The notes beneath the pieces are model-generated. The model did no database searches. It was not told the DNA's origin and saw only the letters and a list, made by a program, of their open reading frames with translations. Position numbers and translations under genes: made by a program. Positions 1 through 6,513 of a stretch of 35,172 bases of DNA are shown piece after piece. The stretch is from Deltaproteobacteria bacterium (GTDB taxonomy: Bacteria > Desulfobacterota > Syntrophia > Syntrophales > UBA2185). Where the stretch lies: the NCBI GenBank assembly GCA_026388545.1, contig JAPLJS010000079.1:1-35172 (forward strand). Reading direction: 5' to 3'. Numbering within the stretch: the first letter of the stretch is position 1; the number at the start of each line of letters is the position of its first letter.

Positions 1-1649
1 TCCTCCTGTGCGTCTCGAAAATCGGTCAACAGGCCGAAGTGCAGGTTAGCGTCCCGATTTGCCAGGAACCGCACTTCAAGCGCCTCGATCAGATCCTCTA
101 TATTCTGCGTGCTTATGAGCATCGTCGGAACCACGGCCAGTGTGCGGAATTCCGGCGGTATCCCTTTGGAGAAGTCCATGCGCGGCAGCGGATGGGGTAT
201 CGCCAACAGCGTTGCCAGCAAGTTTACCAGCGCAATGGCCAGTTGACTTGCGCCCAGAACTGAGAGGAGTACGATCAGAACAATTGCCCATCCCGGTAAC
301 GCACCGACATGCGCCTTCGCCAGTAAGCCCCCGGCGAAGATTGACGTCATCAGCGTGATTGTACCCAGATAGAGGAGAAAAGGAAACCGGCGGCTCCATC
401 TCTGAAGGTACTCAGATGGGGAAAGGCGTACCTCCAGCGCCCGTTCGAGTTGGGGCAATCCCTTGTCGATCAGGTAAAAGCCGACATGTGCCGAGCGATC
501 ATTACCGTCTTTCCCGTTCGCACCCTCATGCGCCAGCCCGATCGCCGTGCGCGCCACCTCGCTCTCGGAAAACCGGCTGTGTCTCGCTATCTTTTCCACG
601 ACATGGCGGTAACGGTCACGGGTAGAAAAATCCATTGTGCCGTAAACGCCTCCGGGGTCCTCGCGCAGCACTTGCTCGACAACGCTCATCGTCTCGACGA
701 ACTCTCGCCAGTCCATCGCGCTCAGGAAACGAAGGCTGCCGATGCTGTTGCTCATGGATACCTGATCGGCAGCCAGTTGTTGGTTCTCCGCCTGCACCAG
801 TTGCTGGATCGTCTGGCCGCACTCGGACAGCCGCTGCTCAAGCCAGGTAAGCGGCAATGACAGAGCAGGACCCTGTCCCTGCAGGCGGCGTGTAATTTCC
901 GCTATAAACGAGCTCACCAGCGGCGGGTTTGATCGCGCCATGTCTGCGATTACCAGAATCAGGCTCTTCGGGTCCTTCGTGGCGCTCTCCGTCATCTGGT
1001 CTGCCCAATAATCGGCCAGGTTGCGGTCGATTCTATCGGTAGCGATCCGGGCGGCAACGCGCCGGAGATTCTCGATCAGCGCCAGGCGCAGCATAATGGG
1101 TATTGCCCACAATTCGCCTAACTTCAGTGCGGTGACGGTCTGGTAGGCTGCGGCAAATCTGCTGAGAATCTCAGGATCTACCCGCCCATCGCCATGGGAG
1201 ATCATTTCCAGCGCAATGTCATATACGCGCGGCAGAGCAGCCGACGGACCATTCATCAGGCGAGAGAGTTCCCGGCTGTACCCCTTTGGCAAATGCCTCC
1301 TGGCGGTGCGTATCTGCTCTTCAATCAGATAGAAGTTGTCGAGCAGCCATTCCCCGGCAGGCGTAATCCGGCGGGTTGCCTTAACCGCCTCCGTCAGCAA
1401 ATTTTGGACGCCAATCAGGAGGCCTTCATTCTCAGCCAGTCTTGTCAGAAGCCGATCCGGAGCGTATCCCGGGCTTAACGTGTGCGAGCCTGCGAGAATC
1501 TTGCCATGCAGCTCCATCTGATCGGCGCTGAATAACTCCGCTCGCAGCGGCGGCTCGAAACAGGCAAACTTTTGCGCCAAACCGTTTCCGCGAAGGCTTG
1601 TCCACAAATGGGACAGGTTCTTGAAAATTGTCTTGGTGATGAACTTCAC
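1..1649 (-). CDS. ndvB: Cyclic beta-1,2-glucan synthase (NdvB-type), N-terminal part, truncated by window edge
   Basis: An open frame runs without a stop from a GTG at 1649 to the left edge (549 codons). An in-frame TGA lies two codons upstream and a GAGG Shine-Dalgarno 8 nt before the GTG, so this start is well supported. Residues 1-410 are soluble and helical. About 420-480 form two membrane segments after a WSRRFPF motif. Next come a HPLPRMDFSKGIP-type block, VVPTML, and a final RDANLHFGLLTDF stretch. These are hallmarks of the GT84 region of cyclic beta-1,2-glucan synthases, which make and cyclise periplasmic or extracellular beta-1,2-glucan from UDP-glucose at the inner membrane. Family members are roughly 2,800 residues with a C-terminal GH94-type phosphorylase domain, so most of this gene lies outside the window. 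A beta-1,2-oligoglucan or cellobiose-phosphorylase-type relative cannot be excluded. Confidence 0.85.
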   Translation of the reverse strand, partial: MKFITKTIFKNLSHLWTSLRGNGLAQKFACFEPPLRAELFSADQMELHGKILAGSHTLSPGYAPDRLLTRLAENEGLLIGVQNLLTEAVKATRRITPAGEWLLDNFYLIEEQIRTARRHLPKGYSRELSRLMNGPSAALPRVYDIALEMISHGDGRVDPEILSRFAAAYQTVTALKLGELWAIPIMLRLALIENLRRVAARIATDRIDRNLADYWADQMTESATKDPKSLILVIADMARSNPPLVSSFIAEITRRLQGQGPALSLPLTWLEQRLSECGQTIQQLVQAENQQLAADQVSMSNSIGSLRFLSAMDWREFVETMSVVEQVLREDPGGVYGTMDFSTRDRYRHVVEKIARHSRFSESEVARTAIGLAHEGANGKDGNDRSAHVGFYLIDKGLPQLERALEVRLSPSEYLQRWSRRFPFLLYLGTITLMTSIFAGGLLAKAHVGALPGWAIVLIVLLSVLGASQLAIALVNLLATLLAIPHPLPRMDFSKGIPPEFRTLAVVPTMLISTQNIEDLIEALEVRFLANRDANLHFGLLTDFRDAQE

Positions 1650-1793
1650 TTTTCAAACCTCGTATTGAGGAGAAGTATCGCCAAACCAGTCGCAATGGTG
1701 GTAGCAGACTTTTATCATTCCTTGACGCAATATTATCTTACCGTAGCAAAGAATCTCGGCGAATCCGATAACGACCGGAATCACTCCCCATGA

Positions 1794-2015
1794 AACTGGC
1801 AGATTGGAATATCTACCCCTGAAGTTTGTACCACACTTAATGTTAAAGTTCCGGCATTTTTTTATTATTTAGGACTGGAACAACTCCCAGCTTCCCACCT
1901 CTCTATGTATGGAAGGGGAAAATATGTGTCGGGTATTGATACAATGACAGCAATGGGTGGTCAGGTTATTTATAGACAGAAAGGAGGGATATTTCATGTG
2001 ACACAGGCAGGTTAA
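1794..2015 (+). pseudogene. Possible C-terminal coding remnant, unrecognised
   Basis: A 73-codon open frame follows a TGA at 1791 and ends at TAA 2013-2015. Its predicted peptide has protein-like composition (mixed aromatic, Gly and polar residues, ending near IFHVTQAG), but there is no start codon or ribosome site near its 5' end. It may be the tail of a broken gene. An AAGGAGG at about 1981-1987 lies inside it but leads only to ATG-TGA. I do not recognise the family, and chance is a real alternative. Nothing else is seen between 1650 and 2057. Confidence 0.2.
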
Positions 2016-2057
2016 CCCTTCTTTGGGCACAATTTTTGTCACACTGATCGACTGCTG

Positions 2058-2252
2058 TTGAGAAATGCCTTTAAACGAAGACTAAACAAAGCCATGCTCT
2101 ACACAAGATATCATCCCCTGATACAAATAGTCTGTAATTCCGTATGGGTAATATTGGGATTATGGATTTATCCGATTGAGAAAACAATTCTGTTGATACC
2201 CTTAATACTGGGCATTGCTTTCGGATTATATATATCGAGGGGTGGCAGATAG
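2058..2252 (+). CDS. Small hydrophobic protein, putative cassette gene
   Basis: A 64-codon frame opens with TTG at 2058, or with ATG at 2094. It encodes a basic N-terminus followed by two hydrophobic stretches (roughly residues 22-38 and 43-58) and ends in a basic SRGGR tail. It looks like a tiny membrane protein of unknown function. There is no clear ribosome-binding site. The best support is context: its stop codon is 5 nt before an attC-like site, the standard layout of an integron gene cassette. It could still be a chance ORF. Confidence 0.35.
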   Translation: MRNAFKRRLNKAMLYTRYHPLIQIVCNSVWVILGLWIYPIEKTILLIPLILGIAFGLYISRGGR

Positions 2253-2257
2253 TTTTA

Positions 2258-2315
2258 GCCCAACCATTTATTTCAGCCGACCGCCTTTGGCGGCGGCTGA
2301 ATTCGGGCGTTACTC
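2258..2315 (+). other. Integron attC-type recombination site
   Basis: This 58-bp site has the architecture of short (59-base-element) attC sites. It begins with GCCCAAC (R'' box, matching RYYYAAC). Imperfect inverted arms TTCAGCCG / CGGCTGAA enclose an inner CCGCC-TTT-GGCGG hairpin with one extrahelical base on one side. It ends in GCGTTACTC. The terminal R' box keeps GTTA but departs from the GTTRRRY consensus, so recombination activity may be reduced. Orientation fits a cassette whose gene (2058-2252) reads toward the site. No integrase gene or second attC lies next to it. Confidence 0.7.
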
Positions 2316-2493
2316 TCTTTCCATCCGTAATCCTCAATTCTGACAACTGCCCACCGCTGAACAGTAGTAGGTGTATAGTCGTAAATCAAGACCTACTTTG
2401 AAATTGATATAAAATTATTCTAAAAGACCATAAAAAATGAGGTAAAACGCCATTTTTCAATTTGCATTTCCCTGGAAGAAAAATCTTTCATCT

Positions 2494-2934
2494 TTATTTG
2501 ATATTCATGGCCATTCGTTTAATAGCATCCTTAAATAAGACTTCCATGCTTGTATCTGAGACCCGTCTGACAAAACCCAGGCCGAATAATTGATGCTTGA
2601 TCACCTCGTCAGGCTTGTATATGTCCTGAACGCGGTACACTTTTACTGGGATTTCCGGATTCATTTCACTATGCTTGCGTTCCCACTGGATGGGGGCATC
2701 GTTGACCGGCTTTCGGCTCTTAGATGCCGTCGTCACTCTTTTTTCTTGCCTGGGCTGCGCCACAAGATCATTGCTTTTTTTCTGTTGCGTTGCCGTTCTG
2801 TACATATGTTCCGAACCGCAGGTTTTACATTTAACCCTTTTAACTTTACCGTCAACTTCATACATGACAACGTGGGCCAGCAAGAGTTTACATTTCGTAC
2901 AGTGGGAATCGATATATTTTCCGACTAATGACAC
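2494..2934 (-). CDS. Zinc-ribbon protein of unknown function
   Basis: This 146-residue soluble protein starts at GTG 2934, 7 nt after an AAGGAG ribosome site. Cysteines at 12, 15, 36 and 39 form a CxxC...CxxC zinc ribbon. A basic, Gln/Lys/Arg-rich linker (about 50-90) leads to a compact C-terminal region, residues 100-146, containing YKPDEVIKH and a GFVRRV motif ahead of a conserved-looking VLFKD. The design (zinc ribbon plus small C-terminal domain) recalls short conserved proteins of Deltaproteobacteria, possibly nucleic-acid-binding. Function cannot be assigned. It is divergent from the TPR gene at 3002. Confidence 0.75.
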   Translation of the reverse strand: MSLVGKYIDSHCTKCKLLLAHVVMYEVDGKVKRVKCKTCGSEHMYRTATQQKKSNDLVAQPRQEKRVTTASKSRKPVNDAPIQWERKHSEMNPEIPVKVYRVQDIYKPDEVIKHQLFGLGFVRRVSDTSMEVLFKDAIKRMAMNIK

Positions 2935-3001
2935 AGGAATCTCCTTATGGTTATATTTTTTATTATGGATATTGAAATCTTGATCTTAAAGTAAAAAACC
3001 C

Positions 3002-3937
3002 ATGACCAACGCCAGAGAATACGCCGACAGAATAATCGAACTGGAGAGAAAGAGGGACTACCGTGGGGCGCACGAAGTGCTGAAGGAGGCCCTGACTATC
3101 TATCCGACCCATCCTTTTCTTTTAAGGACAGAGGTCTACCTGCTCCTTAGACTCAATAAGACAAAAGAGGCGCGGACCAAGGCGGAAGGACGGGTGGAGA
3201 TGCTGAAGAACGACATCTTTTTCCTAAAGACCTACCTCAGTGTGCTCCGGCAGGAAAAGGCCAAAGAAGACATGGAACGGCTGCTCACCGCGATCCTCTC
3301 GTGGGGTGTGGGCGATGAAGATTTTCATGTTTTCCTGGTCAAAACAGCCTCACAGTGCGTTGGCAGGGAAAAGGGAGAGGAAGTCCTCCGGCAGGCACTG
3401 GCGAGGTTTCCCGAAAGCGAACCCCTGAAGAAGATAGCGGCTGATGGGGAAACGGCAGAGGACGGCGCGAACAGGTTTACCCTTTACCGGCAGAAATTCG
3501 CCGGCAAGAAGACGGCGGAGGCCGTTGCCGAGATCGAGGCCATCATGGTGATGCCGGGTTACGCCGGGGATTACGATCTCCATCTCTATCTTGCCGACCT
3601 GTATAAAAAAATGGAAAGATACGATCAGGCCGTGGAGATCTATACGAGGCTGCTGGCCCTCCGGGACCATGAATTCACCCGCAAGATGCTGGGCTACACC
3701 TACTATAAGATGGGAGACAAAGAGCAGGCCGCCGCTTACCTGAAAAGCGTTTTTATCAAGCGGCCAGACGATCATTTTCTGGCTCGTACTATTTTCAAAA
3801 TCTTCGAGGAAAAGGCCGACTATACGGGATTGGAACAGCTGGTGGCCGAGGCGCTTGCCTTAAGACCGGAGGCGAAACACCTTTACGGATTACTGAAAAA
3901 GGCGCGACGATGGCAGAAAGACTGCGCGACATTATAG
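3002..3937 (+). CDS. Tetratricopeptide-repeat protein
   Basis: This is a 311-residue soluble protein with no signal peptide. It is helical throughout, with TPR-like units visible at about 5-40 (RDYRGAHEVLKEALTIYP), 190-225 (ERYDQAVEIYTRLLAL) and 225-262 (GYTYYKMGDKEQAAAYLKS). Such proteins are scaffolds for protein-protein contacts and no catalytic domain is present. ATG 3002 has no strong ribosome site. It is convergent with the amidohydrolase gene, 47 bp away. The specific partner is unknown. Confidence 0.85.
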   Translation: MTNAREYADRIIELERKRDYRGAHEVLKEALTIYPTHPFLLRTEVYLLLRLNKTKEARTKAEGRVEMLKNDIFFLKTYLSVLRQEKAKEDMERLLTAILSWGVGDEDFHVFLVKTASQCVGREKGEEVLRQALARFPESEPLKKIAADGETAEDGANRFTLYRQKFAGKKTAEAVAEIEAIMVMPGYAGDYDLHLYLADLYKKMERYDQAVEIYTRLLALRDHEFTRKMLGYTYYKMGDKEQAAAYLKSVFIKRPDDHFLARTIFKIFEEKADYTGLEQLVAEALALRPEAKHLYGLLKKARRWQKDCATL

Positions 3938-3984
3938 ACATCCGGTTCCTTGACGTATTCGACGGATGGCGTTTCGAGACTGAC

Positions 3985-4731
3985 TCATATCTTCAGCAAC
4001 CTTAAGATGTTGTGGCAGACAATATTTTCGAAATCCTGTTTTCCTAAGTTTAACCGGATTACTTCCTGGAGTTCGCTGCCGGGTGTACCGAAAGGAAAAT
4101 CGCTTCCGAAAAGGAGCCTGTCGCTTCCATACTTGTCCAAAAATGCCGATATTTCCCGCCCTGAAGCCAGAGCCGTATCGGCGTAGATGGTTTCATCATC
4201 CCATATCCCCGATCTGAATAGCGCGGTAAAGCCGCCGTTTAATCCACCCATATGAGGAATAATGATAGGGGTTCTCCCCTTGACTCTCCTGATGAAGTAC
4301 CGGGTGTTATCGAAAGATTCTTCGAGGACAATGGGAAGCGCCTGACGATAAACCTCCTGCAGGAATCCCTCACAGAGGGGATCGTCGTAATTATAGACCG
4401 GTTCATGTTCGTGGCGATGCCACTTAATTGCCTTGTAGCCTTTCTTTAACTCATCCTTCCTGAAGTCGTTCCATACAAAGTAATAGGAAAAGATGTTTTC
4501 TTGGGTCTGCTGGAGGTCTAACAGATAATTATTGGCCCGCTGCCTGCAGGTCATCCAGACGGAATTATCTTCGAAGTCATAGGTATACCGGTCATAGATA
4601 TCCTCGACAGGGGCAAAGAGACATGCACCCTGTATTCCCGCCGAATCAAGATATTGCTTTATGATTTCAAAGGGCAGATTGACATTCTGAATACCGCAGT
4701 GCATATGAGAATCGATAATTTTCGTATTCAT
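3985..4731 (-). CDS. Amidohydrolase family (amidohydrolase_2-like) TIM-barrel hydrolase
   Basis: This 248-residue protein has the metal-site pattern of the amidohydrolase_2 superfamily. IDSHMH at residues 6-11 supplies the HxH pair (H9, H11), PHMGG gives H160, and FGSDFPFG gives the C-terminal Asp (D211). The family includes decarboxylases and hydrolases acting on small carboxylic or lactone substrates, and the substrate here is unknown. A GGGAG ribosome site sits 8 nt before ATG 4731. The gene is monocistronic in appearance. Confidence 0.85.
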   Translation of the reverse strand: MNTKIIDSHMHCGIQNVNLPFEIIKQYLDSAGIQGACLFAPVEDIYDRYTYDFEDNSVWMTCRQRANNYLLDLQQTQENIFSYYFVWNDFRKDELKKGYKAIKWHRHEHEPVYNYDDPLCEGFLQEVYRQALPIVLEESFDNTRYFIRRVKGRTPIIIPHMGGLNGGFTALFRSGIWDDETIYADTALASGREISAFLDKYGSDRLLFGSDFPFGTPGSELQEVIRLNLGKQDFENIVCHNILRLLKI

Positions 4732-4750
4732 CTCCTGTGCTCCCTGGACC

Positions 4751-5059
4751 CTAGTACACTATTTTTAAATTTGTGCTTTCTCTGTCTTTCCCGTAAGGAG
4801 CCTGCTCTCGCGAGGGCGGACAACAGGCAGGGTGGATATGAGGTTTATATCGCATGAGTGGTGTAAAGTCGGGAAAGGGCAGGGTTAGCTGCTGCCAGTT
4901 GGCGATGCATCGGCGGCATCGTGATCGGGTGTTGGCCCTTGCCTGGCAGGCGTCGGTGTCAATGAAATATCCGTACTTTTCACACCACCGGCTTTCTCTA
5001 GGATTTTTTGCGGCGTGAAAGGTGTCTTTTTCTTCTCTATGGAAATCTTTTCTATCCAT
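4751..5059 (-). CDS. Small cysteine-rich protein of unknown function
   Basis: A 102-codon frame. Residues about 26-60 (CEKYGYFID...DACQARA...RCRRCIANW, then LPFPDF) resemble a short zinc-binding motif that I associate with small deltaproteobacterial proteins, with Cys pairs spaced as C-x11-C-x10-CxxC. The C-terminal third looks less conserved. No ribosome site precedes ATG 5059, which falls just after the U-tract of a terminator, so expression or the start is uncertain. I cannot assign a function. Confidence 0.45.
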   Translation of the reverse strand: MDRKDFHREEKDTFHAAKNPRESRWCEKYGYFIDTDACQARANTRSRCRRCIANWQQLTLPFPDFTPLMRYKPHIHPACCPPSREQAPYGKDRESTNLKIVY

Positions 5060-5060
5060 T

Positions 5061-5112
5061 TATTAAAAAAGACAAAACCCCGTCCTCATGTCGATTTTGA
5101 GAAACGGGGTTT
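5061..5112 (-). terminator. Rho-independent terminator
   Basis: A 9-bp perfect stem (AAACCCCGT at 5075-5083 with ACGGGGTTT at 5104-5112), read on the minus strand, is followed by GTCTTTTTT at 5073-5065. It lies 42 nt past the stop of the desulforedoxin-like gene at 5155-5457 and would end that transcript. Confidence 0.8.
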
Positions 5113-5154
5113 CACAAAACATGTAATAATCATCATTGATAGATTAAACTATCT

Positions 5155-5457
5155 CTACTTTTTTGCCTTGGCAACAGGCTTTTTCACTGCCTTCTTTACG
5201 GCAGGTTTCGCTTTAGCGGGGGCAGCCTTGGCAACGGCGCCGGTTTTCCCCTTGCCCGCTTTTGCAACGGCAGGTTTAGCCGCAGCCTTGGTTGTTGGTT
5301 TGTTCTTCGCTTTAGCGGCGGCAGCCTTGCCCTTCACCATTGGCTGCTCCTTACAGCAAATGATCTCACCCACGGCACAGCCGCATGCCTCATCAACAAC
5401 AACCACGAGACTGCACACCTCACAAGTCAATAAATCACCCTTTTTTAACTTTGCCAT
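5155..5457 (-). CDS. Desulforedoxin-like metal-binding domain with histone H1-like Ala/Lys-rich tail
   Basis: The start chosen is ATG 5457, preceded by GGAGG at 9 nt. A longer frame to 5535 has no such support. The product is 100 residues. Residues 7-40 carry CEVC at 12-15 and CC at 34-35, followed by EQPM, the pattern of desulforedoxin and desulfoferrodoxin N-terminal domains that bind iron (or zinc) through four cysteines. Two extra cysteines (25, 27) lie between. Residues 41-100 are nearly all Ala, Lys, Pro and Val in AKP/KPAVKKA repeats, like the tail of histone H1 or bacterial AlgP-type proteins. The tail could bind DNA or another polyanion. The fusion suggests a redox or metal protein tethered to nucleic acid, which is an inference. 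Confidence 0.8.
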   Translation of the reverse strand: MAKLKKGDLLTCEVCSLVVVVDEACGCAVGEIICCKEQPMVKGKAAAAKAKNKPTTKAAAKPAVAKAGKGKTGAVAKAAPAKAKPAVKKAVKKPVAKAKK

Positions 5458-5633
5458 GCTCGGCTCCCTCCTCTTAATTTTTTTCCTTGGCCACTGTGAA
5501 GCTTGCATAGTCGCCATATGTAAATGCTTGTACATGACAAATGATGTTTTTTCAAGTGATTATACAATATTTTTTTAAAAATTTTTATATGCTGGATATT
5601 ATCTTCAACAGGTGGGCAATGCGTTGGCGGCTT

Positions 5634-6512
5634 TTACAATGGTATACGGCTGAAGAAATCCCTGATAATTGCTGTGGTTCTTGTCGGTTGCTCCATAGGA
5701 ATAAGATGTCCGGCATCCTTTACGAGAAGGTGAGAAGCTTCCGGTAACAGGGAAACGGTCCGATTAAGGTCGATGAAATTTTTGCTCTCACTCTTCTCTC
5801 CCTCGACAACGAGGACAGGACATGAAACTTTCGGGAGGAGAGGCCACGGGTTATAGCGCAGACCGCCCATGAACAGGGCAGCCTCCGTTTTAGGAGAACA
5901 GGCTAACTGAAGCCCGCCCTTCTTTTTCTCTTTCATGCCATATGATATATAGAGTTCCAGCATTTCCTCAGTCCAGTTCTGAAAAAGAGCTTTTGATCTG
6001 AGATAGCCCATTGCCTCTGATGCATTTGCCCAGTGGTCGGTACGTTTCAACGCTTTGGAAGCCAGGGGATGATCTTTGACACTGATACCAGCACGGTAAA
6101 AATCCTCAGATAGAAAGATTGGCTCTATCAGGATCATTCCCTTTGCCTTTATGCCATAAAGTACATGTGCAATTGTCGAAACGGTCGCCCCCATGGAGTG
6201 TCCCACCAGGAGAGGATTTTCGATATTGTTTTTGTTGCAAAGAGCAGCAATATCTTTTGCAACTGTCGCCCAGCCGAGACCGCCTTTTTCAGGATCTGCT
6301 TTCCGGTAGTCGCAGATATAAGGGGCGATGATCCTGTATGATGGAGATAATTCTCTTGCAATGGGGTGCCATAACCAGGGCAAGAATCCCGTGGCATGAA
6401 GGAAGATCAAGGTTGGCCCGTTGCCGTTGTATGAGAGGTACGGCAGTTCGGCATCACCGATGTCTTGAGTTACTAATACAGGTTTTGCAAAGCCATCTCT
6501 GTTGACAGGCAT
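5634..6512 (-). CDS. Alpha/beta hydrolase fold protein
   Basis: This 292-residue protein has the alpha/beta-hydrolase pattern. A LHATGFLPWLW oxyanion-hole region lies near residue 39, the nucleophile elbow GHSMGAT has Ser106, VVEGEKSE lies near the acid position, and AGHLIPMEQP supplies the catalytic His near 270. There is no signal peptide. Candidate activities are esterase, lipase or haloalkane-dehalogenase-like; the substrate is unknown. It begins 1 nt after the stop of the membrane spermidine-synthase-like gene, so it is surely co-transcribed with it and with pcm. Confidence 0.85.
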   Translation of the reverse strand: MPVNRDGFAKPVLVTQDIGDAELPYLSYNGNGPTLIFLHATGFLPWLWHPIARELSPSYRIIAPYICDYRKADPEKGGLGWATVAKDIAALCNKNNIENPLLVGHSMGATVSTIAHVLYGIKAKGMILIEPIFLSEDFYRAGISVKDHPLASKALKRTDHWANASEAMGYLRSKALFQNWTEEMLELYISYGMKEKKKGGLQLACSPKTEAALFMGGLRYNPWPLLPKVSCPVLVVEGEKSESKNFIDLNRTVSLLPEASHLLVKDAGHLIPMEQPTRTTAIIRDFFSRIPL

Positions 6513-6513
6513 A

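Noticed and set aside
76-399. 107-codon minus ORF (and several plus ORFs in 1-1650)
   Set aside because: They are out of frame with the long ndvB-like frame, whose motifs are unmistakable across the same bases.
1979-2003. Strong AAGGAGG followed by ATG-TGA, possible selenoprotein start
   Set aside because: Sec at position 2 would be odd, the downstream frame is short and lacks a domain, and no SECIS-like hairpin is placed correctly.
5458-5535. 26-residue N-terminal extension of the desulforedoxin-like protein
   Set aside because: The internal ATG 5457 has an ideal GGAGG and begins the conserved domain; the extension looks random.
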